A DNA stretch of 64,000 nucleotides from Apricaphanius iberus (Eukaryota; Chordata; Actinopteri; Cyprinodontiformes; Aphaniidae). The position numbers and the translations under genes were made by a program. A model generated the notes under the pieces. The model was not told where the DNA came from, made no database searches, and saw only the letters and a program-made list of their open reading frames with translations. This document shows positions 11,130 through 21,290 of this stretch, one piece after another. Location of the stretch: positions 1,798,001 to 1,862,000 of the forward strand of contig JAPXFQ010002620.1 in assembly GCA_028564705.1 (NCBI GenBank), given 5' to 3'. Positions within the stretch are counted from its first letter, which is position 1; each line of letters opens with the position of its first letter.

Positions 11130-13682
11130 CATCGGAACTCTTGCTGCAGCATTTTGAATCACCTCCTTATTCCTTATTATCACTTCCTAATAATAAGGAA
11201 TTACAGTAGTCTACCCTTGAAGTAACAAATGCATGGACTAGTTTCTCTGCATCACTCCTGGACAGGATGTTTCTAATTTTAGCAATATTTCAGAGAAGAA
11301 AGAAAGACATCTTGGAAACCTGTTTAATATGGGATTTAAATGTCATGTCTTGGTCAAAAATTACACCAAGGTTCATTAAATTATAAACAGAGGCAAAATA
11401 AAACCATCCAGATGAAGTGATTGATTTATCAGTTTCCTTTTTAAAGGTTCTGGTCCAAAGACAACAACTTCCGTCTTGTCTGAATTTAAAAGTTGAAAAT
11501 TCAGACTCATCCAGGTTTTATGTCTTCCAGACAATCTACCTAACTGATTGGTTTAATCAGGTTTTATGGATAAATATAATTGTGTATCATCTGCATAACT
11601 GTGGAAATTCATTCCATGTTTTCTAATTATCTTACCAATTGGAAGCATATATTAAAGAGAATCGGTCCAAGCACAGGTAACCCTTGAGTGTGAAGAAGAT
11701 GTATCATTGACATGAACAAACTGGAATCTGTTGGACAGATATGATTTAAACCAGCCTAGTGCTGTTCCCTTGATCCCTACAACATGTTCAAGCTTTTTCA
11801 AGAGAATATTATTATAGACTGTGTCAAAAGCAGCACTGAGATCTAACAAGACCAGAATAGTCACAAATCCATTCTGTGAGGCCATCAAAAAATCAATGGT
11901 AACTTTCACCAGTGCTGTTTCAGTGATATGATGAGCTCTAACACCTGACTGAAATTCCTCAAACAGGTTGTTGCTGTTTAGATGCTCACATACTTGATTA
12001 GCTATTATTTTCTCAAGAATTTTGGATAAGAAAAGAAGGTTAGATATAGGTCTGTAGTTAGCTAAGTCGTCTTGATCCAGGGAGGCTTTCTTAAGTAAAG
12101 GTTTAATTACAGCAACCTTAAATTCCTGAGGCACTTACTCATTTTTAAAGATACAGTCATCATGTCTAGAATAGGGCCAGTAACCACAGGGAACACTTCC
12201 TCAAATAATTTGGTTGGTATTGGGTCTAACATAAAAGTTGAGGGTTTAGATGAAGCTAATATTTCTGATAATTCCGCAAGTTCAACAGAATCAAAACGGT
12301 ACAGACATAAACATGGTTCTACAGTTCTCTCTGATACTGCCTCATTTACTGAACAAGAGTTAATCATGTTTGGGAGAATATAAATGATTTTATTTTAATA
12401 GAATTTTGATGAAGAATCCCATAAAGTCATCACTACTGAGAGAAGGGGGAATAGGTGGCTCAACAGAGCTATGACTCTGTGTGAGTTTGGCAACTTTACT
12501 AAAAAGAAACGTAGGATTATTTTTATTTTTTACCTCTATTAATGACGTGAAATATGCTGTTTTAGCTTGTCGAAGGGCATTTTTATAAAGTAGTAGACTA
12601 TTTTTGCAGGTTAGAAAGGAATCATTTAAGTGTGTAGAGCGCCATTTTCTCTCCAGTTTCACTCATAGTATTCTGCTTTAAGTATGCAGGTCTGCATTAA
12701 AACCAGAGAGCCAGCGTAATTACCTTATTTTTTAAGGGGGCTACACTGTCTAGTGCCAAACACAGTGAGGAAGTAATACTTTGAACCAGACCATCAATTT
12801 CTGAAGGGTTAGTGTTGGAATTACTGCCATCCACTGTGGTATTCTGAGACACATAGGGAAGCAAGAATGGAACAGATTCTTTAAAACTTGTTAGAGCACT
12901 GTCTGATAAAGTTCTACTGTAATGAAATTTTCTGTCAGATTTTGGAACATTGGGTATAGTAAATTCAAAGGTTATCAAAAAATGGTCAGATAGGACTGTG
13001 TTATGTGGGAGGAATATAAGTTCATCACACTCAATCCCGTATGTCAGTACAATGTCTAAAGTGTGTTTAGCAGAGTGTGTGGGTCCCTTCACTTTCTGAG
13101 TAAAGCCAATTGAGTCTAAGATAATATTAAATGCTGCAGTTAGGCTATCACTTTCAATGTCCATGTGAATTGTAAAATCCCCTAGTATAATGACCTGATC
13201 ATTTTTTAAAACTAAATCAGATAAAAAATCTCAGATCTGGTCCAAGAATTGAGAGTAAGGGCCTGGTGGAGGATACAAAACCACAAACAAAAGTGGTTTT
13301 AATGTAAAGAGGTGTAGTTAATAATTGGTCTAGGGCAAATTTACAAATCTGAATGAAAGATGGTTGCAACTCCTCCTCCTCGCATAGTACTTCTAGGAAT
13401 GTGAAAATTTTGATAATTGGAAGGAGTTGACTCATTTATAATTACAAAAACATCCTGCTGCAACCAGGTTTCTGATAGGCAAAATGGATAAATTTTATCA
13501 TGACATATCAAGTAATTTACTAATAAAGTCTTTGAGGAGAGGGATCTTATGTTTAGTAAACCACATCTAATTGCCCTATTTCCTTGTTTGGTCCGGGTTG
13601 TATTTATTTTAATGAGGTTTTCATAGTTTGCTTTTTTCAGGTTAACTTTTAGTCTATTTGATTTTGGCTGTGGGCAAGACAC
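11130..13682 (-). pseudogene. L2-like ORF2: endonuclease and reverse transcriptase, heavily broken
   Basis: Reading from 13682 downwards, the endonuclease starts with RCGLLNIRSLSSKTLLVNYL and FCLSETWLQQD and continues with FLPHNTVLSDHFLITFEF near 13000. The linker and RT follow: [32 protein letters not shown] (motif A) and [12 protein letters not shown]. The YADD region and thumb are only recognisable as fragments below 11650. The pieces (13341-13682, 12697-13164, 12390-12662, 12107-12367, 11652-12134) lie in different frames, so many indels and stops are present. Confidence 0.8.
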
Positions 13683-13775
13683 TGTCTCAATGGGGTATTG
13701 AGTGGGTAACAGACCAGAAGCTGCAGAGAGGTGGGTTAAACTACGACTCTGCTTCCTGGTCTGGACGCTGCTTTG

Positions 13776-14198
13776 TCAGTGTTTTGAGGGACTAATAAAT
13801 CTGTTCAGATTCCTAGAAAGAAGAGCTGCTCCATCCAAAGTGGGATGGATGCCGTCTCTCCGGTTCAGACCAGGTTTCCCCCAAAGAGTTTTCCAATTAT
13901 CAATGTAGCCCACGTTTTTTGTTGGACACCACTCAGACAACCATCCATGAAATGACAGCATGCGGCTGAGCATGTCGTCACTGGTCCGATAGGGCAGGGG
14001 ACAAGAAAAGATTACACAGTCCGACATCTTTTTGGCAAACTTACACATCGAAGCAACACTAATTTACTAATAACTGGGTGTCGTTACCGCCAGCGTGAAT
14101 AACAATCTTACTGTATTAAGACGACATGTGCCTTTAATCATTTAAGATGGTTGAAAATCTTAATCCTTTTATCTCTACAACCAGATCCATGAATATTT
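13776..14198 (-). pseudogene. L2-like ORF1, C-terminal half of SGNH-type esterase domain
   Basis: On the minus strand, IVIHAGGNDT (block III, GGND) lies at about 14073-14105. It is followed by [24 protein letters not shown] and [17 protein letters not shown] with the catalytic Asp and His block (DGIHP). ORF1 proteins of several CR1/L2 LINEs carry such esterase domains. The N-terminal block I lies on the other side of a Rex1 insertion (16465-16761). A stop and frame changes lie near 14060. Confidence 0.75.
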
Positions 14199-14559
14199 AA
14201 TCAGAATCAGAATCAGAATAGGTTTTATTGCCATTGTTTGAGAACAAGTTCACAAACTAGGAATTTTTCTCGGTACAATCGTGCAACATAAAACATTTAA
14301 CATAAATAAAAATAAAATAGATAAAAATAAAAAGAATGAGCTATAAGGCTAAAGTCTTTATAAATATTATAATCTATATGTATATAAAAGAACTATGAAG
14401 AGATAAACATCCTTTTAACATAAGAACAGCAGCAGGGTTCCATTCACAGATGTGCAGGTGAATGACAGCAGCAGATCTAAGTGTGGTCAGACCACACAGT
14501 GCAGTAAAATAAAGTTACGTAGTGCAGATGGTTCTATCCTACATGGGTCTTTAACTGAA
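14199..14559 (-). other. Rex1 3' UTR and repeat tail
   Basis: The non-coding 3' part after the RT stop ends in AATAAA and a run of about three TTCTGA-type repeats at 14199-14217. It is the likely recognition end for the element's own RT. Confidence 0.7.
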
Positions 14560-16428
14560 CTATCGGGTCTTGTTATTGTTCATGAGTCTGATGGCGGAGG
14601 GGAAGAAACTGTTCAGGTGGCGGGAGGTGTGGGTCTGGATGGACTGTAGCCTCCTGGCTGAGGGGAGGAGGGAGAATAGTCGGTGTCCAGGGTGAGAAGA
14701 GTCAGATGTGATCCGACCCACACGCCTCCGGGTCCTGGAGGAGAACAGGTCCTGGAGGGATGGGAGCCTGCAGCCAATCACCTTCTCAGCAGCACGCATG
14801 ATGCGCTGCAGTCGGTGTTTGTCCCGGTCTGCGGCGCCGGGGAACCACACGGTGATGGAGGAGGTGAGGATGGACTCGATGATGGCCGTGTAGAACTGCA
14901 CCAGCATCTCGGTCGGCACCTTGAGTTTCCTCAGCTGCCGCAGGAAGTACATCCTCTGCTGGGCCTTCTTGATGAGGGAGCTGATGGTTGGCTCCCACTT
15001 GAGGTCCTGGGTGATGGTGGTGCCCAGGAAACGGAAGGAGTCCACGATGGAGATGGGGGTGGGAGAGTCCATCAGGGTGAGGGGATACGGTGGGGCTGTG
15101 ACTTTCCTGAAGTCCATGATCATCTCCACTGTCTTCTGGGCGTTCAGCTCCAGGTTGTTGTGACTGCACCAGGAAGCCAGCCGGTCCACCTCTCTCCTGT
15201 AGGCGGACTCATCACCGTCTGAGATAAGTCCGATGAGGGTGGTGTCGTCCGCAAACTTGATCAGCTTTACGGACTGGTGACTGGAGGTGCAGCAGTTTGT
15301 ATACAGCGAGAAGAGCCAGGGGGAGAGTACACAGCCCTGAGGAGTCCCAGTGTTTGTAGTCCGATTGTCCGAGACAATCTTCCCCAACCGCACGTGCTGT
15401 CTCCGGTCCGACAGGAAGTCAGTGATCCACCTGCAGAGGGAGTCGGGCACGCTGAGCTGGTAGAGCTTGTCTCGTAGCAGTCCAGGGAGGATGGTGTTGA
15501 AGGCAGAGCTGAAGTCCACAAACAGGATCCTGGCGTAGGTTCCTGGGGAGTCCAGATGCTCCAGGATGAAATGGAGGGCCAGGTTCACTGCATCATCCAC
15601 AGACCTGTTGGCTCTGTAGGCGAACTGCAGTGGGTCCAGGAGGGGGGCGGTGATGTCCTTGAGGTGGGGCAGAACCAAGCGCTCAAATGACTTCATGACC
15701 ACAGACGTCAGCGCCACCGGCCTGTAGTCATTAAGTCCTGTGATCCGTGGCTTTTTGGGGACAGGGACGATGGTGGAGGTTTTGAAGCAGGACGGCACGC
15801 GACAGAGCGCCAGGGAGGTGATGAAAATGTCCGTGAACACGGGGGCCAGCTGATCCGCGCAGTGTCTCAGGGTGGAGGGGGAGACACCGTCCGGCCCGGG
15901 GGCCTTCCTCCTGTTCAGCCTCAAGAACTGTCGGCGCACATCCTCCTCCTGGATGGAGAGGGCAGGGGGGGAGGAGGGGGGGTCTGAGGAGTCCTTTGAT
16001 GAAGTGCTGGGGTCGTTGATGGTTGGGGTGATGGTGGGGGGAGCAGAGGTGTGAGGAGCAGACGGCTGTTCAAAGCGGCAGTAGTGTGTATTCAGGCCCT
16101 GGGCGAGAGTCCGGTCGTTCAGGGCCTGGGGGGCTTTGGGCTTGTAGTTTGTGAGAGCCCTCAACCCCCTCCACACTGCTGCAGAGTCATTGGAGCTAAA
16201 GTGTTCCTGTATATGGTTGGAGTACACAGATTTTGCTCTTCTCACTTCACTGCTGAAGTGGTACTTTGCTCGTCTGTATGTACTCCGGTCCTCGCTCCGC
16301 CGCGCTACTTCCTTCTCCTCACGTAGGTGCCGGAGCTTGGGTGTGAACCAGGGCTTGTCATTGTTATAACAAATCCTGGTCTGCGTTGGGATGATGCGCG
16401 TCTCATTGAACTGAATGTATGAGGTCAC
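14560..16428 (-). CDS. Rex1 reverse transcriptase, 5'-truncated but open for 622 residues
   Basis: This is the RT of a fish Rex1 element, which copies element RNA at the nicked target. Upstream of the palm lie NDKPWFTPKLRHL and RRKAPGPDGVSPS. The RT shows LNDYRPVALTSVVMKSFERL, ILFVDFSSAFNTI (motif A; FSSAFNT is the signature used for Rex1), GTPQGCVLSPWLF (motif B) and KFADDTTLIG (motif C). Next come ELNAQKTVEMIMDFRK and SFRFLGTTITQDLKW, then the thumb with LPSLQDLFSSR. There is no stop or frameshift over 1.87 kb, which is unusual here and suggests young age. The endonuclease is absent, so it cannot mobilise alone. The ATG at 16428 is internal to the original protein. Confidence 0.92.
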   Translation of the reverse strand: MTSYIQFNETRIIPTQTRICYNNDKPWFTPKLRHLREEKEVARRSEDRSTYRRAKYHFSSEVRRAKSVYSNHIQEHFSSNDSAAVWRGLRALTNYKPKAPQALNDRTLAQGLNTHYCRFEQPSAPHTSAPPTITPTINDPSTSSKDSSDPPSSPPALSIQEEDVRRQFLRLNRRKAPGPDGVSPSTLRHCADQLAPVFTDIFITSLALCRVPSCFKTSTIVPVPKKPRITGLNDYRPVALTSVVMKSFERLVLPHLKDITAPLLDPLQFAYRANRSVDDAVNLALHFILEHLDSPGTYARILFVDFSSAFNTILPGLLRDKLYQLSVPDSLCRWITDFLSDRRQHVRLGKIVSDNRTTNTGTPQGCVLSPWLFSLYTNCCTSSHQSVKLIKFADDTTLIGLISDGDESAYRREVDRLASWCSHNNLELNAQKTVEMIMDFRKVTAPPYPLTLMDSPTPISIVDSFRFLGTTITQDLKWEPTISSLIKKAQQRMYFLRQLRKLKVPTEMLVQFYTAIIESILTSSITVWFPGAADRDKHRLQRIMRAAEKVIGCRLPSLQDLFSSRTRRRVGRITSDSSHPGHRLFSLLPSARRLQSIQTHTSRHLNSFFPSAIRLMNNNKTR

Positions 16429-16444
16429 AGTGTCCGTATACTCA

Positions 16445-16790
16445 TGTTAGAAATTTGACAGAATTCATAGAGCTAAGACAAACATTAGACATTTACTATC
16501 GCCAAGGATGAATATGCGTAGTCTTGGTTTGTCCATGGAGTTGCCTGATTGAAAATCCAGAAGCAGAGATGAAGAGAGAGACATAAATACCATTACAGGT
16601 GTGTAAAGAATGAGAGTATGATGGCAAAACATAAATATGCTATTACAAAAGTCTGTATGTGTGAAAGAAAAAGGAAAAAAAGTGATACAGAGATTTGGTG
16701 ACACAAATGTGAAAAAAAAGAAAGCAGTCAACCCAGTGCACAGCCTTAGCCCCGCCCACATTTACAAACGTAAACAACCTCCTGAGCTGT
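16445..16790 (-). pseudogene. L2-like ORF1, N-terminal part with GDS block
   Basis: The minus strand reads DKPRLRIFILGDSKCLMF at about 16490-16545. FILGDS is block I of an SGNH esterase and precedes the GGND and DGIHP blocks found at 13776-14198. The two halves are separated by the Rex1 insertion, so this is the 5' remainder of the same LINE. The frame stops shortly after GDS. Confidence 0.65.
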
Positions 16791-16859
16791 GCTTTCCTTA
16801 AACTAGTTTAGTGTGTTGTTACCTCGGTAGTAGAGAAGGCAATTCCGCACTGTTTTACC

Positions 16860-17010
16860 ATGCCTGGAACTCACTGCTGTTAAAAACTTCTCTGGTACCT
16901 CACACAATGCATATGGAAAACATAGGAACAACGGAATACAGTTTTTTAGGGTACCAAAATGGACACAGCATCAAGGAGAGAAAGTCTCTGACCTGATTGT
17001 GAGTCAAAAA
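16860..17010 (+). pseudogene. THAP-type zinc finger remnant
   Basis: Starting at ATG 16860, MPGTHC is followed after a one-base shift by VKNFSGTSHNAYGK, GIQFFRVPKWTQHQGEK and VSDLIVS. This resembles the N-terminal C2CH THAP domain (Cys pair, then FFxxP and W). One zinc ligand position appears as Phe. THAP domains bind DNA and occur in Kolobok and P-type transposases and in host factors. There is no downstream C-x2-H pair here, so it is a broken exon. The parent gene is unknown. Confidence 0.45.
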
Positions 17011-17407
17011 TGACAGTGATACACTTTGGCACCTACTGCTGCCAGTGGGGCAAAAAGGGTTAATCTAACCAGGATATTTACATCTTGCAATCACATATTT
17101 AACTACCCTAGCTAACCCGGAACAGGTTTGTCAGCCCCAAACAAAAAAACCTGGTGCCATATAGTCTATGCCTAGTACAGTATGTGTCATTGTGCTAAAA
17201 TCAAATTACAAATAAATACCTAAAGATACAATACACAGCTTTAGCCTACATCAAAACATGTTGGAAATGTTTGTGTACATTGAACATCTTGTCACAATCT
17301 AATGTTTATGCAGCAGTCGCAGTAAATTACTTTGACATTTTGGTCAAGAAGTGTCTGCTAAATGCAATGTAATTACGACACACTAAAACACATGCTAAGA
17401 AAACGTA
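17011..17407. other. No gene recognised
   Basis: AT-rich sequence without a supported coding frame. It would be the intron downstream of the exon at 17408-17724 if that exon is real. Confidence 0.4.
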
Positions 17408-17724
17408 CCTTTGCTCGTACAACGCTGTTTTCGCCACCTGGAGGCTTGTAGATGGCCAAGTCCTGCACCAGCCACAACAGAAAGCCTCGTAGCTTGCGGC
17501 TTTTAAACTCCTGTATTGTGTAGTAACTCACAACAAAGACAATGTAATTTACAATATCCATATACGTGCACGGAGGCAAATGGTCCAGGTCTCTGTGCCA
17601 TTCCGCTGCAGGGGAGCTTGTATGGGTGTTTGATGTCTGAGAGCTTCTCCAAATGCCGCTGTTTTGCGGTAGGTATAAGCTTGTCCCTGTAAGGTCCATT
17701 TTCTTTTGGCCTGACTTTCTCCAT
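17408..17724 (-). pseudogene. First exon of a multicopy fish gene family (LPP-x-DIVNY motif), frameshifted
   Basis: From ATG 17724 the minus strand reads MEKVRPKENGPYRDKLIPTA and then EKLSDIKHPYKLP. A frameshift near 17610 leads into EWHRDLDHLPPCTYMDIVNY and SYYTIQEF, ending with KPPGGENSVVRAKV. The exon ends with AAAG before GTACG, a good splice donor. This arrangement resembles the N-terminus of repeated fish genes that also carry a YqaJ-type nuclease domain. That link is from memory and weak. No downstream exon was found. Confidence 0.4.
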
Positions 17725-17943
17725 TGCTATACTTTCTTACTTTCCTTGTATTCGCAGATCTGTCCTGCCAAAATAATGAACGCGCAAAAATTAAAGAGCT
17801 CCGGAATGTTAGTCATGTCAATACTGTTAAGTTCTGAAGGTGTTGCCCCTGGCAACTCAGACCCTGTCGAAATAGGCATGTGAATCCTCACTCTCAATAG
17901 TTATCTGATAAAACAACTTCTATCTAGACTCTGTTAAATATGA

Positions 17944-18711
17944 CTAATAAAGCCAAGGAGTAACCTGAGGGTCCCTAAACAGCTGACCGTTAACATAAAG
18001 TTTATCTACAGTAACTGTAGCCTTACAGCCCTCATTATGTTTCTTCTTAATTGGAAATAACACGCGTCTTCTGTCCAGGATTTCTTTCGGAAATTGATCA
18101 TTAACGCTGTAATTTGTCCCCCGCAGCCTTTTCCCTTTCTTTCTGTTCTTTCTGTTTAAAGTGTTCAAATTTAGCAACAATTGGTCGCGGGCGGGTGTTG
18201 TTGGGTTTCTTACCTCCGAGCCGATGGACCCGATGAAAAGTTATGTTTTTAACCGTGTCGCTTGGCAGTTTCAGCTGATGTTGGATAAACTGTTGGACGG
18301 TGGTTTCCGCGCATGCCTCTGCCTGCTCTGGTATCCCAGAAAAAAACAAGATAATCACTCATGGATCGGGCCTGGATGTCCAAGATCGACTCCTTGAACC
18401 TTTTCTTTTCTCCAGTCAGCTGCGTCATCCCCTTGGTGAATCTTTTAACGTCTTCTTTCAATGAATGAAGCTACCTGTTGTTGGCTGAATTGCAAATATT
18501 CTATCAGAGCCTGAAATTCTTTGTGTAGAACTTCAACCAGCGCAAGATGGGCGTCTTGGCTGGTTAACTTCTTATCTGTTGAGTCCAGAACGTCGCTGTA
18601 GCTTCTATCTGGCGAGTTGGTGGAAGTGCTGGCCTCAGAATAGAGTGCGCTTCTGGGATGGAGTGCTTGTTGGCGTGTCAGATGCAGGTTTCCGTGGCTT
18701 ACCCATAATGA
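17944..18711 (-). pseudogene. L1-type ORF1 protein, second subfamily, broken
   Basis: The minus strand starts at ATG 18711 with MGKPRKPASDTPTSTPSQK and passes through a charged coiled-coil region. It then shows ILDIQARSMSDYLVFF, FHRVHRLGGKKPNN, PRPIVAKFEHFKQKE and a C-terminus with GTNYSVNDQFPKEILDRRR and KLYVNGQLF. These are RRM and C-terminal domain signatures of L1 ORF1p. At least one early stop and two frameshifts are present. No ORF2 follows on its downstream side, so the element was cut after insertion. Confidence 0.75.
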
Positions 18712-18945
18712 TTTTTTTGAAGCACTCGTCTAGGTAGCACTCCCGACTATCCAAGGTTTCCTCATCCGGGTTGTTTAGAATAAAGATATAATTTGGTGGT
18801 TAGTTTAAAGGGACAGAAACATTCACTGCGTTTGGTTCAAACTTATTGGCTTGTTTTACCTGACATTGTTTGTTTTAAAAGTATACCGCCATGTTTACTC
18901 ATGCGAAGCTCTTGCGAGATGTCAGCTGCTCATCTCATTCTCTAG
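18712..18945 (-). other. Probable 5' UTR of the L1-type element
   Basis: This non-coding DNA is upstream of the ORF1 start on the minus strand. It runs up to the boundary with a tRNA-Lys-bearing repeat unit, whose sequence resumes at about 18946 (AAAATCTTGAGCCAAGTGCT). Confidence 0.45.
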
Positions 18946-19046
18946 AAGATAATTATTAAAATCTTGAGCCAAGTGCTGTTGTCATATCTGTCATTTCCTT
19001 ACCTTAATCTTGGAAGATATATAGAGACCGTCTCTGATCATATCTT

Positions 19047-19119
19047 GGACCAATGTGGGGCTTTAACACAGGACTCTGAGATTAAGAGTCTCATGCTCCA
19101 CCAACCAAGCTGGCTAGAA
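19047..19119 (-). tRNA. tRNA-Lys (CTT)-like pseudogene
   Basis: The minus strand keeps GAGCATGAGACTCTTAATCTCA, the anticodon arm of tRNA-Lys(CTT), split here as GAGCATGAGAC and TCTTAATCTCA. The B box is altered (GTGTTAAAGCC) and the acceptor stem does not pair. It is a decayed copy inside a repeat unit also seen near 29000 and 39950. Confidence 0.6.
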
Positions 19120-19179
19120 TTCATGCTACATGTTCATTTATATACACTGAAGGAGAGGAAGCTTGTGGAGTGTAATGGA

Positions 19180-19737
19180 GAGCCAAAGTCACGCCCTTCT
19201 ACTTCTGGACCATGGCTCCCCCATGGCCAAAAAACCAAACAAAAAATGAATGAGAGCAATGAAGCGATACAAAATTCTTCAGATCCAGTTTGAAATATGC
19301 CATGAAAATATGATATCCATGAATTTTTAAAACACATTTTGATGCAGAGAAAACGCTGATTATCAACCGGCGGCAAAAGATACTTTAGATGTTGTGTAAA
19401 AACACTTAAGAAGACAACGGGAGGATGAAGGAAGGAGCATTAAACAGAAGCCTCTATAAATATGACCATGTGGAAAGTGGCATCTGTGCTGGGGGAGAAA
19501 TATTCGATAAATGAGAGCCAGTATGTAGGAGAAGCTCTACAAGAGCTCTCGGTGAGTGTTTCAAGGGCTAGCTACCGCTAGGTTACAGTTAGCTCCGTTA
19601 CGTCAAAGATGCGACTCCTGATTTTTAGGCATTTTAACTGTGAATTTTTAGAATCACATGAACCCCAAATCACCTGACAAACAAAGTCAAAACACACATC
19701 ATTAGTAAAAATTTAAATTGAGGGACATCATATGTGT
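19180..19737 (+). repeat. Unclassified ~540-bp dispersed repeat, copy 1
   Basis: It starts near AGTCACGCCCTTCTACTTC and contains AAACACATTTTGATGCAGAG, AGGAGCATTAAACA and GACCATGTGGAAAGTGGC. It ends in ACATCATTAGTAAAAATTTA. The same words in the same order occur at 20812 and 52598. No coding frame, terminal inverted repeat or Pol III box could be recognised. Confidence 0.7.
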
Positions 19738-20254
19738 GATTCAGGACGTAAGACAAAGCAGACAAAATAACTTTTAAAGCCCCACAGACATTCATTTTTT
19801 TTTTATTCAGCCAGGGAACCCAAGGACTAACAGAAAAGTGAGGAGACTTTGGGTGATATTACTCAAAGTGTTAAAGGGTTTGATACTACCAGTACTAGAG
19901 TATCAGGGTTGGATTGTCAGGTAAGAGCTTTGAAACATTTTAGAATTAGGCAGACTCAAATAAACGTGTGTGGGAGGAAGAGAAGCTATATGCTGTGCTA
20001 GAAATTTGTTAATTTATACAAATACCAAAACCACTGATCCTATCCCAGAGACGTGCAAATGAGCTAAACCACCAATTCTTTAAGTTGCATCTGAAGGAGT
20101 ATACTTAAAGGTTGAATATGGAACAAGGGCAACATCTAGTGTGTTGAGGTTGTAGTTGCAATAACAACATGCCATCTTAGATGCCAGTTTTGTAACACCG
20201 TAACCGGCCAGCATCATGTCCAGTGAACAATCTTACAGGGTAAGGACTATTTTG
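19738..20254. other. No gene recognised
   Basis: Unassigned AT-rich sequence between the first ~540-bp repeat copy and the duplicated tRNA-bearing units. Confidence 0.4.
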
Positions 20255-20525
20255 TACTAATAATTTTAAATAACTAAACGAAAAAGAATTATAACAAAAC
20301 ATGGATCAAAGGCAACTATAAGCTTTTGTACCTGTCCTCTAGGAATCTTATTTTTGTAGCTGAGTGGTATCCTCCACTCCTCTTGGTGATGTCCTCTATA
20401 AAAGTCACAATTTACACTATAGAATTTAGATAAACATCCGACATATTTGACAGAGTGCGTATTTGACTAAAGTGTCTGGTCGGAGACCTATTTTCAATAC
20501 AGAAAGATAGCTAGAAAAGTCTATA
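20255..20525 (+). repeat. Duplicated unit segment A, copy 1
   Basis: It opens with TACTAAACGAAAAAGAATTA, near identical to 22860-23095, and includes CTGTCCTCTAGGAATCTTAT and GTGTCTGGTCGGAGA. Together with segments B and D it forms a duplicated block carrying tRNA-Pro copies. Confidence 0.75.
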
Positions 20526-20529
20526 ATAA

Positions 20530-20805
20530 CCACTGGTTTTTTCATCTAGGCATGTAGTCCGATAGCCCCCCCTTAGTGGTATGCCTCAGTTTCAATAGGT
20601 TTGTTGGTCTATGGGTATGATTCTCGCTTAGGTTGTGAGCGGTTCCCGGTTCAGATCCCAGACAAGCCCTTATGGCTCCTACACGCAACAGCATGTTTCA
20701 TGAATAAACCTATAGCCAGAAAGCTATATGTTTAATCTCGCATCATAGGAAATACTTCTGAAAGACACAAACATAATTCAAACTCCGCCACCATATTAAT
20801 ATTTA
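20530..20805 (+). repeat. Duplicated unit segment B, copy 1 (contains tRNA-Pro pseudogene)
   Basis: Flanks on both sides of the tRNA-like sequence match 22185-22470, including ACACGCAACAGCATGTTTCA and AATAAACCTATAGCCAGAAA. The homology extends well beyond the tRNA, so this is a duplication and not independent retroposition. Confidence 0.75.
20598..20669 (+). tRNA. tRNA-Pro (AGG) pseudogene
   Basis: The 72-nt match to tRNA-Pro carries the anticodon loop CTTAGGTTG and the B-box-like GGTTCAGATCC. Several stem changes, including both sides of the acceptor stem (GGTTTGT at the 5' side), indicate decay. Confidence 0.65.
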
Positions 20806-20811
20806 TGGGGA

Positions 20812-21290
20812 GCGTAACTCACGCCCTTCTACTTCCGGTCCATGGGTCCCCAACTGCCAAAGAAAACGAATGAGAGTCAATTGAGCGATAAAAGTTATTT
20901 TCTGATCCAGTTTGAAATGCGCTGTGGATCGAAAATAGGATGTCGGTGAATTTTAAAAACAAATTTTGATGCAAAGAAAACACACTTTTTTTCGTACGGA
21001 GGTAAAAGTTACTTTAGGGTTCGTGTGAAAACGTTTAGCAGACTACAACTGCAGTAGAAGAAGAAGAGCGAGGGTCTTTACCTCCAAGGCGAAGAAAGGA
21101 GCATTAAACACGGAGAAGCCCAATATAAACCTGACCATGTGGAAAGTGGCAGCTATGTCGGGGGTAAAGCAGTCGGTGGAGTGAGAGCCAGCATGGAGGA
21201 GAAGCTGTACAAGCTCTGGGTGAGTTTTTTACGTGCTATAGCTAGTGCTAGCTCCCGTTAGCCAAATGGTGTCATATATGCGACTTCTGA
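20812..21290 (+). repeat. Unclassified ~540-bp dispersed repeat, copy 2
   Basis: It begins AACTCACGCCCTTCTACTTC and shares GATCCAGTTTGAAATGC, GAAAGGAGCATTAAACA and GACCATGTGGAAAGTGGCAG with copies 1 and 3. It ends where duplicated segment D starts. Confidence 0.75.

Larger units (their letters stand above)
11085..14198 (-). mobile_element. L2-like LINE 1, main portion
   Basis: The minus strand carries the C-terminal part of an esterase-type ORF1 and a decayed ORF2 with endonuclease and RT. The sequence is clearly the same family as the L2-like element at 23441-28520. The 5' part of ORF1 lies beyond a Rex1 insertion at 16445-16790. The 3' end is lost at the Penelope-like element. CR1/L2-group LINEs of fish typically have this layout. 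Confidence 0.82.
14199..16444 (-). mobile_element. Rex1 LINE 1, 5'-truncated, inserted in the L2-like ORF1
   Basis: The 3' end at 14199 is the short tandem tail (TTCTGA-type on the minus strand), preceded by an AATAAA signal at about 14224-14229. The 5' end at about 16444 cuts into the protein upstream of the RT, so the endonuclease is missing, as in most LINE copies. Both flanks belong to the same L2-like ORF1, which shows a nested insertion. I could not identify a clear target duplication. Confidence 0.85.

Noticed and set aside
14683..15222. 179-residue plus-strand frame opposite Rex1
   Set aside because: It is the antisense shadow of the GC-rich Rex1 RT gene and has no family motif.
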